From Pampus argenteus (taxonomy: Eukaryota; Chordata; Actinopteri; Scombriformes; Stromateidae), in the NCBI GenBank assembly GCA_036937835.1, contig CM072862.1, forward strand, positions 22,027,001 through 22,091,000: a stretch of DNA of 64,000 bases. Direction: 5' to 3'. Made by a program: the position numbers and the translations under genes. Below are positions 25,466 through 37,440 of the stretch, one piece after another. The notes beneath the pieces are model-generated. The model did not search any database, was not told the origin of the DNA, and saw nothing but the letters and a program-made list of their open reading frames with translations. The first letter of the stretch is position 1, and each line of letters starts with the position of its first letter.

Positions 25466-26129
25466 GAGAAGTTTAACCAGAAAGTTGTTGCACTTATCTT
25501 TGATATACCACACTGTTATTGTCTGTATGGTCCACACCCTATAATAAAAAGTATTTGATGTTTTCTCTCACCAGCCACTGAATCACTCCCAACTTGAACC
25601 TGCTGGGCGTTAACTTCCTCTCTCTCCCGCTCTATCTCTCTATCTCTATCTCTCTCACGACATTGGCACTTTCATTGCAAATACAGTGCTGTAATAAATG
25701 CAGTGCATAAACCTCACCAACCCTACAAAACAAAACCTTGAGTAATCAAGGTTTCAGATCACAAAGACTTGAGTGAAAGAGGGAAAAAAAAATGAATGTG
25801 GCCTTGTATTTGTTGGTGGAGAAGTTTCCCTCACAATAGCACCTATTGTAAGTAATGGATACGAGCTATGGTTGCATAGAAATGACTGATTCCAAGCTTA
25901 ATGACATAGATGTCTTTCCTACAGGATGGTGGTAGTCAGTTTGTGTTGGCTCCATTGCTACAGCTCTTTGAACTCGCTCATGCTGGGAATTTTGTCTCTA
26001 ATGTAGGCAAAAGCCAGCTTGTCCCATGGTGCTTAATAATAGGCTAATAGACAAAGGGCTGCTCTGTTTTGGCTGCATGCACTGACACTTCCTAGAGCCT
26101 GAACCCCTGAAGCGCAAAATCCCCTGGTC

Positions 26130-26260
26130 ACTGGAATTGTTACAGTGCCTCGGCGGTGGCGGTCTGATAAGAACGAGAGGTGAGGAAGAGCGGAGGGAGA
26201 GAGGGAGAGGCGACGCAGGCAGCCGGGGGGCGGGGAGAACAAGTCAGGTGCAGGTGCCTC
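26130..26260. promoter_or_regulatory. GC-rich block with GC box in glce intron 1
   Basis: A local GC and CpG maximum inside an AT-rich intron: TGCCTCGGCGGTGGCGGTCT, then purine-rich GGAGAGAGGGAGAGGCGACG, then GGGGGGCGGGGAG, which includes an Sp1-type box. AGAACGAGAG|GTGAGG within it is a usable donor sequence. It could be an alternative first exon and promoter of glce. No transcript evidence is available. Confidence 0.25.
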
Positions 26261-28167
26261 CATACCACAGCATACCATTCTGTATTCAGTGCAGCCTTAT
26301 AGCCAACCATGGCCTGCTTCAAAGCTTATGTCTGCATACTTTGGAGCACTAACCCTTCCCCCCAGGCACCTTCCTCTATACCTCTCCTCCTATGCTAAAT
26401 ACCAACCTCCCCTTACAACAAAAGAAAGTTGCTCCAGTTGCCACCAGGTATTGACCTATGCTCCCAGTCTCATTATTACACATACTTTGTTATAGTGAAC
26501 AAGACATTCAGAAAAATGTAGCTGTAACACTGACTTTGTGTTGTAGATGTAGCTGGTGGATCCAAACAGGCTTTCCAAGGAAATGTAACACTCCGCAGGG
26601 AGCAAAGTGCTCTGATTGGCTGGCTCATGATCATGTGTGGAGGGCTTGTGCCTTTGCCTTCTGTCACAGTGTCAGTACCCGAACCCAAAAAAAAGTCCAC
26701 TGCTCCTTCATACACCACCAAGTTTGGTAATAATGCAGCGCCTCTCGGGCAGAATTGTCTCCTGCGTCAGTCTAAGTGTCTTTTCAGTATCAGTGAATAG
26801 AGATGCTGCAGTGTTGTTTATCATCTGTGCAACCAAAGTTAATAACACCCTTTGTGTTATACTAACAGACTGAACTGGCTGCAGACTTCCTGTGTCATTC
26901 ACTTGTTCAAACAGTTGTAACCAATAAAAAAAACAAAAAAAAACAACCTTATCTTGGCACCAGCTGGACAAACATGCATCTATCTTTCCTGTCCTTGGTT
27001 GTCTGTATTTCAGCAAATATTAGCATCTTGTTTGTCATTGGCTATTTTTTTATTTTTTTTATTTGATATTTAAAGGAAAATTCCAGTATTTTCTCATAAC
27101 TGTGGCCATTGTGACTAATGCTAATGTTGTGCTTTACAAGGTATATGTGGACGATCAGCCTGAAGCTCTCGAAGTGAACTTTAACTTTATATAAATGTAA
27201 GACTGCAGCTACTGATTATTCTCATCATGGGTTCGGGTTGTAGGTCGCTTACATGCCACAGTCACAAATGAGCACAATTATGTGAATAAAAGCAAAACCT
27301 TCAAATCTAAAAGAGAAGAACTTTCTGAGTAAAATATGATGATGTCTACACATGAAGTGTATTAACACCATATTGACAAAAAAACAAAACAAAAGTGAGG
27401 TTGTGTTAAATAAAATGTCCTTACAGCTTAGTTGAGGATAGTCACACTTTGGACCTGCACCCAAACAACCTAGAAAAGTGTGTGTTTATGCTTATAAATA
27501 TCATATCGATGGAGATCTTTTGCATTCACTTTGATTATTAAAAAACTTGATGCATAAAGTTTGTGTCGTGAAATGTCCCTCGCTGCCATTTTACATTCAC
27601 TCCCATAAGAGCCTTCCACTCTTCCTACCCAGTGTGGATAAAGGATGTCTTAGTTAATTGATTTAATAGCCATCTTTACAACTCAACACCGTCCAATGTT
27701 GCAAATCTGGGAGGCTCTGAAGCTCTCATCTTCCCTGAACAAATTTAGCCTTCCATGACCCTTCTTCTTCTACGCCTCTGTGACATTCACACTTGATTAG
27801 GCTTGCAAATGAAGTTTTCCTTCTTTTGAGGTAGGAGGCGCGACCTTGGCCCCAGAGACCTGTTAAGTCTTTATTGGATTGGCTCGACATACTAAGCTAG
27901 AGGATGTCCCAGCAGTGTTTTTTGCTGCTGCCAGCGCACCTGCTTCCTCAGCACTTGTTTCCGTGCTTTTTTTTAATTGTAGCCTCATATGTCTGGATGC
28001 TTAGTAGCATCCCGGTGCTTGAGATAAAGATAAACTGTTTGGTGTCAAAAGAGCCCTCATTTGTCAGTTGATTTACAGTAGAGCTAGCCGAGCTGTCTGC
28101 TACTTCAGTTCCTGTAGCTTTCTGGCACCACTAAATGTAACACAGCTGTTGTTAATTAGACATGTAC

Positions 28168-28223
28168 GATTATAAATGCCCCACAGAGCTGATAGTGTAC
28201 ATTTTGCAGGGGCATTTATAATC
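28168..28223. repeat. Perfect 15-bp inverted repeat (hairpin)
   Basis: Arms GATTATAAATGCCCC (28168-28182) and GGGGCATTTATAATC (28209-28223) are exact reverse complements separated by 26 nt. It lies in glce intron 1, with no repeat family recognised around it. Confidence 0.8.
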
Positions 28224-30233
28224 ATGGGCTCTGTTTTTTAATGATTTATGAAGTTGGAGTCCAAGGAATAATGATCTAAATAGAAACGAGGAGGAAGTTT
28301 TAATAGTTTTCACATCAGACATTTTGACCTGTCATATTATACATATTCTGTATTGTACATTATTAATGCACTTATGCTTCAGTTCTGATTAAATATGATA
28401 CACGAATTCTTGATTCACTGATGGTGCAGATGGTGCAATTTCAACATTGCTCAAATACGACTACAAAATTAAAACAGCACAGGGATGAGTTTGCATGTTC
28501 CCCCATGAATGGATTTCCTAGGTGAGCTGGATTTATGGTTGTAGACGGATGAATTGATTCAAATCATTTTTAGGAGCACAAATAATATAAAAGCTTTAGC
28601 GAGTTAGTAAAGTCTTATTGTGAACGGTGTAAACTAGTGGTGGCTGGTGCCTGATTAGGTCTGAATGGGAGTTTAGATGTAAAAATGAAGTTGAAGTTAT
28701 AAGCAGATGTTTGTCAATTGGGAACACTGAAAGAAATTGGTTTCAAGGTAATTCTCTAATGTTAAATTTAGTGGCTTTCAGTTTATATTTTTATTGTTAC
28801 TAAAATATACACCGTAAGTTCATTTACATGTAATGTTTGAGCCAATTCTCCAGTAGAAGTATACAATTTCTGTTAAATGTTATGTAACAACAGCTTTTAT
28901 ATACCAGTGAACAACCTGTCTGTTAATTTGAGCCTTTTTTTTTTTTGCATCTGCCTTTTCATTATGGATGCTGCAGAAGTTTATAAGCTCTGGAAATGCT
29001 GACTGCAGAAAAAGGAAGTGAATTTGCTGTCTCTGTAGAGCTCCACATATGAGGAAGTGCAGCTGAATAAATAGGCTTTGCAATACCATCAAAGTAAAAA
29101 ACATGGTTCCTTTCTTCTGTCCCTCCAAAGCCCATACCTACCTTCATACCCACACCCATTCCCGAGTAGCACATTCACCATTCACCATTCAGCTCAGCTC
29201 TGACAGCCCTGTTAGCAATGACGGATTTGATGGGCCATGCCTATGTGAATGTCATCCCTTCAAACCCATTTTCTATTTAATGTGCTAAAGTGATTGTACA
29301 ACCAAGAGGAGCACACGGTTTATGTGCAATGATATAATGAAAAGCCACTGTACATATAAATGGGTTGTTATAGATAAGGAAAAAAAAAGTAATCACAGGT
29401 CTCGCTGAGTAAAACTCGAGCTGTGTTTGGTTGGTTTTTAGTGTTTTATTCAGAGGAACTTTGGACTATTTTTTTTTTACTATGGCATCATTACCTACAG
29501 TGGCAGGTTTCAGTTAGCAAATAGTCTTGTTAATGCAGCACACATTTTGAAGCTGAAAATCTATTGAACGTGCATGAGCAGTGCATACACGCCTGTATTT
29601 TAGATGTGCACCTCACACATTACTTCAGGCCAGGTGTGAGCTAAAGGTAATATATATATATAATAGGTTGAAATAATTTCCCCTTAATTATGAACAACCT
29701 TGAAAAGTCTGTTTCAGTATGAGCTCTGTAAAATAGGTAATTCATTACCTTACTAATGTTTGATTATGATGATTCAGATGCGACAACTATAATGACTTTA
29801 AGGGTACATGTGATGAAGTAATGATGTGATAATATGAGCACTATAAATAGACATAGCTGTGCATAATGGTGGTATATAATGACACCTGCTCTGAGACTGT
29901 TGAAGTACCTCACCAATTCGCCACAAATGATGAAATGGCGTTATGTATTTTTGCTGCTGTTTTTTATTCATTAAAACCAGTGGAGAAGTACTGATATGCA
30001 AATGTGATTAAGGGCGTGTCTTCATCCATTTATGGAAAACATTTATGGAGTTTAAAGTACATGCACACGACTTCACAATGATTTGAGATTTGCAAAATGT
30101 CAAAGGATTACAAAAAGCACATGTTTATTTCCATATTTGTGTATACAGAGAGATTTATGCATCTGGTTCAGCTCTCATCTCACATTTATTCACTAATCGT
30201 GGTTTTAACATAAAACGAGGGAGACTGGTTGAA

Positions 30234-30365
30234 ATAGGGCTGCAAAAGATTATTTTCATTATTGACTGATCTGCTGATTACTTTTTCAGTTAATTGTTTA
30301 CTTAAAAAAACACCAAAAACAGTAAAAAATAACCCTCACAGTGTCCTACAGTACAGTGTGACATC
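30234..30365 (+). repeat. 'ATTAATCGATTA' repeat fragment
   Basis: Begins AGGGCTGCAAAAGATTATTT and continues CATTATTGACTGATCTGCTG, then an AAAAACAGTAAAAAATAACC segment, in the order expected for the family's left half. The right half is missing or too diverged to follow. Confidence 0.45.
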
Positions 30366-32321
30366 ATGACAGTCACAAACTCAATTACTCTGCAAAAAAA
30401 CAAACATATTTGGTCCCAGCGTTGCAGCCAAGCCACAGAAACATCCTGGGTTACAAACTGAATTAAAAGCCGATAGATGCCTATGGACAGATTCCCAGAT
30501 TACAGAAATTACAAGCAGCCGCCAGTTTAATATCCTTAATGCATTTAACATATTCCCATGTGACCATAGAAATACATATATAATGTAAGGATGAACTGAA
30601 AGGAAAGAAACTGGCCTAAGAGCTAAGAACAGGAGGTTGAGGTTGAGATTTATCTGAGAGCAATTACAGGGAAGAGAGAAAACAGAAGATTGGCAGCACA
30701 CTGCTGACCTGACTGGAGTATTAATTTGTGTAGAAGGGCCACTTATAGGTAACCTTGCAGAATATAGCAAAGACTACATACAAGGTCAACTAGAAGAAGC
30801 CATTTTAGCATTACATTTCTCTGTGAACAGCTCCTCTCTGTATTGCCAGATATGTTCGAGGTTGTCGCATACAGTCTCCCGACATTTCTGGATAATTCTG
30901 CAGTTTGGATTAAGGTATGATTTTACATATTGAATTTCACATCGACCTCTGCTGTGTGCTCTATTATCTCTAGTGTGATCAACTCTCTTTAGGTCCTGAC
31001 CTTTTCTTCTTGGAGTTGACTATGGAAGTTTGAGGTTTCTAACTGGATTAAAGCATTCCTCGAGGGCACCGGCCTATTTTCCTGTTAGTGAAGGAAGGAC
31101 ATGTCAAACGAAATCTAATCTGGCTCATTTTCTCACTGCAACAGGACTGCAGTTATCAGTAACATGTTTGGCTAAGCGTCACGCCAATAAGAAAAACAAA
31201 AGCCACGTTTTGTTTTTTTAAACCTCGGCCGAGCTGTTTACTGTAAGTACTCTTGTTGAGACCATTGGTGATTTCGTCATTTCATTGAGAGAGCATTGAA
31301 TGAAATGCTCGCACACAAAGGAATCATAGCAAGGATTTCTACTGTGCTTCTTTCATATCTTCCCTCTTCTTCTTCAGAAAGACCACAATATCTCTCCAAC
31401 CTCAAACTCTCATTAGTGTTTCCCTACCAGCCGTGGACAGACCAGAAACCCACTGCGAGTTTTGAATCCTCCAAAAAATTTTCGGTCCATTTGGTTTTCC
31501 TTATCTGAAGTTGCCTTCGTCTCCATACAGAGTATACAAGCGTGTTGTGCTTCATAGCACGGAACAATGCAGACATGTAATTTACTTATTAATGCTAAAA
31601 AAATGTGGTCTAAATTTGGACAGTACTATAAGTGAGACAACTGCGTTTACCTTACTTGAGTGTGCCTGTTATGATAAATGACCTGGAACATTTTGGTGTT
31701 CCACTTTTCTCTTTTTTTTTAATTTTCTATTTCTGTATCGCTCGTTCTCTCTGCCTTTTCAGTCCAGAACTCCTGACATTTTAAGAGCAAGGCTCTCTGA
31801 TTGAGAAATAATGATATATGCATATGCAGAATAACCTCTACCACCCACCTCTCTCAGACGCCCTTTGTTCCCCTGTCTTTATTTTTTCATTCTGTCATAT
31901 CTGCCGGAGATTGAGCGATATATATACCATCAAAGTCTTTTTGAAGCTTCCCACTCGCTTCCAAAATCCTTTTGATTTCTGACAGCACGAGCTGCTTAAT
32001 ATTCCAAACTAGTCGGTGGCCTTTTCAGAGAACTAACAAGGTTCTGAAGATGCAAGTCTTGTCTTTATGCGAAAGGCAGCTGGGGCACAGCCTTCTTCTT
32101 TTTCTCATCGAGGTGTCTGTGCTACTAACAAGTTCAGCGCTGTTCGTCAGATACACAGAAGCCGGTAGGACGTTTGACTTTCTGCACTTGTTCTGTTTTT
32201 AAGGACACAATAGATATGGCTCTTTATTTTTATTTTTATTTTTTGAGTTTGAAAGAAATGAGAGAATATTAATGTGTGTTCATTTTAACATTAAACCTGG
32301 TTTCAACTGATCTGCTCCAAT

Positions 32322-32922
32322 CTAGAGCTGACACAATTATTTAATTAGCTGATTAGCAGAAAATAATTGGCAACTATTATAATTGATAACCGTTTTTGTC
32401 TTTTTGCAGGTTCCAGTTTCTCATATGTGAAGATTTGCTGTTTTTTTGTTGCATATCTAAAGCTGCAACAAGTAGTCGAGTAGTTGCCAACTATTTAATT
32501 AAATACTAATTATTTGAATAAATGATTAATTGTTTGGAGTCACTTTTAAGAAAGAAAAAAGTCAAAATTCTCCGATTTCAGCTTCTTAAATGTAAATAGT
32601 TTCTGGTTTTTAATAGTAAACAGAATATCACCAGGGCAAAACAAGACATTTGAGGACGTCATCTTGGGCTTTGCGGATACAGTTATCAACATTTTTCATT
32701 ATTTTCTGACATTGTATAGACCAAACAACTAATCGATTAATCAAAAAAAAAAAAAAATAATAGTTGGATGTCTGTTTATATCGATGAGAATTGAATGTCT
32801 GAGGTTTTAGTCTGTTGTTTTGGGCAAAACAAGCAATCTGAAGAAGTGATCTTGGCCTCTGGGAAATTGTCATTCTTAATTTTAATCAACTAAATGATTA
32901 ATCAATAGTGGTGGCTATAATT
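32322..32922 (+). repeat. Cluster of nested 'ATTAATCGATTA' repeats
   Basis: At least two overlapping copies. One runs from about 32466 (GCTGCAACAAGTAGTCGAGT) through GTCAAAATTCTCCGATTTCA and GGCAAAACAAGACATTTGAG to ACCAAACAACTAATCGATTA (about 32740). A second partial copy follows an A-run to about 32922 (GGGCAAAACAAGCAATCTGA ... AATGATTAATCAATAG). Blocks at 32322-32460 look like a third, more decayed piece. The long inverted ends suggest a DNA transposon derivative, probably hAT-like. Confidence 0.55.
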
Positions 32923-35900
32923 GTATTTCAACTTTTGCATACTAAATGAGATAATGAATAATTCTTGTGCCTTAACTGGTTTATTTCTATTGGTTGTATG
33001 TATGTTTATTTTCTACTTCTGTGACTTATTGCTGGATTCTGATGCTTTTCCATCGCCTACAAGCATGAAAGCAGAGTTCAGTACAGAGAGAGAACACCAC
33101 AGAGTCTTGACAGGCATCAAGGGTATTTACTCAGCTTCCAAAAACTTCCAAACTCATATTTACTTTCATCTTGGCTTCCTTTTCCCTTTGCTGCCTCCCA
33201 CTCCAAGCTTTATCCTCTCATCCTATTTCTCCAGTTTGGAGTTGCAAACCAGGAGTGGCTCTCAGAGAAGCATCAGTCTTCAAGTTCCTGCGGTTGTTTT
33301 TTTTTTTTTTCCTGTTGCATCTGCACACTGACTCCGCCTGTCCCCTGGTTGCTCATGTTGTTGCTTCAGCCTTTAACTGTGTCACTTGTACTATGGTTTT
33401 TAAGATGATTAAATAACCAAATGCAAGAGGTGTCTATTTGGAGACTCAGTACGTTGCGATGATAGAGGTAATGCGTGATGGTAGTTTGTTCTTTCGGGAA
33501 TGCACAAATTGAAAATAGTTTCTGTAGGCGAGGAAACACAATGGATGAACAGCTGCACCCAATCAGGGTATATAAGTCACAGCTTCAGACCAGCATATTT
33601 TCACAGGCACAAAAGGGGCGAGACAGAGCCCCAAGATGTATGCAAAGCATCTATTTAAAAAACAGCAGAATTTACTGTCTATATTCCTGAACACTTGTGA
33701 CAGCCACAACGCATCGCTCAGCATGTGATGCAGGCCAAGTGAAGCCCTCTTTGTTCACTAAATCCAGTGTGAAAATTACCCTAATGCTGCGAGAGTTGAG
33801 AGAGGTTGGCATGGGGCCGGTGCTTAGGGAGAATATGCCTAGCTTGGGTGACTATTTTAGGGCCCCGAGGTTTGTGGCTCAGTGATTTAACTCTGATAAA
33901 AGAATCTCTTTTGCTGATTTTAAGAGGTTCATAAAGCACTAAGCCTCATTTTTTTCGGGGGGGAAGAGTGAAGTAAAGGCAATGTTCAGATTTTTAGTGT
34001 GCAAATTCCTTTTATGTGATTAGACCATTATTAAAGTAGAAGCATTGTGTTCTTTCAATGCAGAACACATTAAGACGTACCCCAGACCTTCTCATTTTTA
34101 TCAGTTTTGACAGGTTATTATTAATCAGTAATAAGCAAAAGCTTCAGTTACCTTTCAAAACACATGCATTATTTAACCTTTGCTATAAAACATGCATAAT
34201 GTAAATTAGCTTGAAAATGGGCTTTTTCTGTTTTGTCTCTCTATCTTTGAGAGTTTCTCCAACTGTATTCTGTTGTCGTTTCTCATAATACTCTGTGTAG
34301 GCAGCCAGCACCTGGAAGAAGAGAGGGCTGCTTTATCCATGCAGTAACCCTTGTACTGAACACTAATTGAATTGTGAATATCAAATGTGTAAATGTGTGT
34401 GTCATGATGCGTCTGCGTTTGCGTGTGCGCGAGTACACGGGCCGACGACGGAGTTGGTGAAATGCGTGATAAGAAGTGATCACATTTAATCAGTTTGTTC
34501 AAGCTCTGCAAACAGAAATCTGTTAGTTGAGCTTTTCACTCTGCCGACTCTGAATTCTTGGATTTTGCTCCGGGCATCAGATGGTCAATGGTTGCTGGCA
34601 CCATATTGGCATCGGTGGTTTGATCATTCACTATTTGGCCAGACATTGACTCCCCAGAGAAAATGGATGCATTATGGATGTCCAACAGATGGGTCTCCAT
34701 CTCTGTTTTTTTTCCCTTGACTACAAGTCCTGATAAATGGCTGCTTGTGTCAGGGTGGCAGCAAATGAACAGCGACTAGAAGAATTAATGACCTGATGTC
34801 TAATGTTCAAAATGTATTCACAAGAGTGAGCCGTGAAGTTGGATGTCCATGATTCATATGCGAGGTGTCAACTGCTTGCTTAAGAAAGGTCGATTGAAGG
34901 GGACAATATGTAAAGGTTATTAAAATGGTGTCAGCGCAGTGCTAAGCCCATAGAGCCACATGCTAAGCCACCTTGAAGAGGAGGAGCTGGAGTGCAGCTA
35001 GCCTTTCACTGCCCTTTATTAAACATCCATAAGAGATTATGTAAAGAACTATGACCTGGTTTAACTGCAGTATGCTCACACCTCAAGCAACTTTAGAAAT
35101 CAAACTTATTAGAAATATATAAATATGAGAATCTTTTTAATGATCACATCTTTCAATGTCTTTGAGTTTAAAGATCTGTCTGTATACAGTGTTTCCTCCA
35201 GGAAGTCTGTTAACCGACTGGGTAATCAATCACCTGCTGAGCGAAGTCAGACACATCCTGACACGTCTCATCTCGTTATTGATGTTACGAGATGATGAGG
35301 GTAAATTGTCAAATCACTCATTAAACATTTGGCCTTTTCTGTGTGATGAAATGTCACCACTGATTTTTCCCTGAAGCTTAATAAGCCAAATATTTTATAA
35401 AAATGTAGTAATTTTCTTCAGATGTTAGGAAAACGTGGAGAAATATGTTTTCTGAGATCTACAGTATGTCCTGAAAACCACCAGTAGTCACCACTACAAG
35501 TCTAACACTATTTTGATGTTGTCATTTTTTTTTTAATTTTGAGGGATTTTTATTAAATGATTATCCTCTCTGTGTGCAGATATTAGTGACGAGAGATACC
35601 AAATTGAGAGCCCTAATCGCACATCCACAGTATTGCGTGTTTGATGAGCCTTGCATGCAGTCAGCTGGTTTTTGTGGGCGTTTAATTTGTACCCAGCTCG
35701 TTCAAGTGGATGCAGCAGCTCAACTGAGATGCAACTCGAGCGAGACAAAGTGATATCCAGATGTTCAGCGAGAGGAGATATGTAGAATAAAACGTCGCTT
35801 GGAAAGTGAGTAGATGGCAATAGTGGTGCGGGGATAAGCTTCAGGAAGAATGAGCTGCTCCAGCCTGACATTAACTATCATTTTCTAGCACACCTGGCTC

Positions 35901-37169
35901 AGAAAAAGCATCAGTACGCCCATAGTGTAGCCAGAGAATATTGATTAAGACTGCTGACATTTCTCCTTCCTTTCACTCTGGCTGAGTACAACATGTGCCC
36001 TATTTCAGTTGAAAGCAGGTTATACACACACACACACACACACACACATCCTTCGTGGCAACTTAATTATATCATAAGTATTTGGTCAGGATGTTATTTC
36101 TTATGCTGCTAAGATATAAACCAAACATTCAGATTTGATTTTGAATAAACTGTTACAACCTTGATTTAGTTTTTTTGTCCTTTTCACCTTGACTTGTTTT
36201 TCTCTCCAAACATTGTAAAACTGTCGGACTACGCCTTGACTGAAGGGCGACGAGCTGGTTTGTTTTCTAATTTAAGTGCTTTGTCAATAAGCACATTTCA
36301 TGAAAAAAAAAAGATCAATATGCTCTCTAATGTGTCAATTTAGCAGCAAATATATTGGTGAAATGAATTGCGGTGTAAAGTATCCATGTCACTCTCTGCA
36401 TATTTGCACTGATAGATTGGTTGTACATTAATGGCCCTGCTGTCGGAAAGCGCCGATAAATTCATCGTGGCTCAAATTACAAATGTGCACACGTTTCCTT
36501 GTCTTTATAGTGAATCAGTGCCAAAGTCTGTGGCGTATTGATTTAAGGTAATAATTAACCACAGTGGAAAAATAATTACAACGGTTAATTTTGTTTTCCC
36601 TAGATAAAGTTTGTATTGAAACGCTGCTTTGCACTGAGGAGCAATCAATCATAATTTACCCGTAGAAACATTTCTGATGCTCTGACGTTCGTCTGTGTGT
36701 CACATATCGTATCTGTGACATGTGAATACTTTGAGCCTGTGATGGAGCAGCAACGTGTTGCAACGTTTTCACCCACGTTTGACCTTAAAATGGCAATAGG
36801 CAGCTACTCGAAATTGATGTATGGATAGCAACAATGTGGTTGAGTTAAATATAAAGAGTAAGACGGTTCTCTAACGTGGCTTTTAGACTTCTTTATAAAC
36901 AAATGATGAGACTAAACAGGTCAAGTTAAATGAAAGTTAAAAGGTAACTGATACACATGATCAGACTGTAGCAGTATTAAAGAAAACTGGAAACTGCAAT
37001 ATGAGTCAAGTTATGGGTGTATATGTTGATACTAAAACATGCAGTAGCACTGTATATTATTATCACATACCTATAAATACATGCTCTTGTCAGTCATGTG
37101 TTGATGACCTTTCATACATAACTGTGAGCCACAATAATGGACTTCTTCTTTCTCCTCTCTCGTGTATAG
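32923..37169. other. Intronic stretch without recognised features
   Basis: Right part of glce intron 1. It has a CA microsatellite at 36023-36048 and some compositionally even stretches (34020-34220 and 36420-36680). Open frames of up to 136 codons (for example 32921-33331) show no family resemblance. Confidence 0.45.
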
Positions 37170-37270
37170 GTGCTGAAGAAGCAGCAAGTAGAAAAGTACC
37201 AGAAGAACGTGGTGGTGGACGTGGACAGGATGCCCAGCCGGTCGACTGTTTCTTTGTGAACGGATTAGAG
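37170..37270 (+). other. glce: glce exon 2 (5'UTR, possibly cassette)
   Basis: A 101-nt exon is predicted from a strong acceptor (TTTCTCCTCTCTCGTGTATAG, AG at 37168-37169) and a good donor (GATTAGAG|GTCAGT). It has even composition and higher GC than its flanks. It cannot extend the protein, because an in-frame TGA (42823-42825) precedes the glce start codon in the next exon. It holds one short uORF (37230-37259, MPSRSTVSL). Human GLCE also has two noncoding 5' exons as I recall. It could instead belong to a noncoding RNA. Confidence 0.55.
37230..37259 (+). promoter_or_regulatory. Upstream ORF in glce exon 2
   Basis: A nine-codon ORF (MPSRSTVSL, stop TGA) with A at -3 and C at +4. It is the only ATG I find in the predicted glce leader, so it could reduce translation when this exon is included. 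Confidence 0.4.
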
Positions 37271-37365
37271 GTCAGTATCGGTTATGTTTCAGCCTTCACT
37301 GTCAAGATTCAGGGTAAGATACGGTGCCAATAAGTGCATGCAGATAAGCCGTTATGCTCCAGATG

Positions 37366-37440
37366 TTAATAATAATAATCATACATTTTACTTGTATAGC
37401 GCTTTTAAAAAGGCACTCTTTACATAGATAAATCAACACA
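37366..37440 (+). repeat. Retroposon-like fragment (TATAGCGCTTTT)
   Basis: AATAATAATAATCATACATT followed by TTACTTGTATAGCGCTTTTA and AAAAGGCACTCTTTACATAG matches a frequent teleost dispersed sequence. It is short, and the family is not certain. Confidence 0.45.

Larger units (their letters stand above)
20325..37169 (+). other. glce: glce intron 1
   Basis: A 16.8 kb intron if exons 1 and 2 are joined as proposed. It contains several copies of the 'ATTAATCGATTA' repeat, a SINE-like end near 24360, a GC-rich block (26130-26260) and a 15-bp perfect inverted repeat (28168-28223). CA repeats include 36023-36048. Stretches at 31020-31520, 34020-34220 and 36420-36680 look compositionally constrained and could be enhancers, but this is only an impression. 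No additional coding exon was recognised. Confidence 0.5.

Noticed and set aside
30381..30770. 129-codon minus-strand ORF in glce intron 1
   Set aside because: Composition of translated noncoding sequence, no motif, and no supporting splice sites.
32921..33331. 136-codon plus-strand ORF next to the nested repeats
   Set aside because: Low-complexity hydrophobic translation with a poly-F stretch from a T-run; no family features.
33559..33576. CCAAT plus TATATAAG, possible core promoter
   Set aside because: The two boxes are only about 5 nt apart (33559-33563 and 33569-33576), unlike a normal promoter spacing, and no gene follows.
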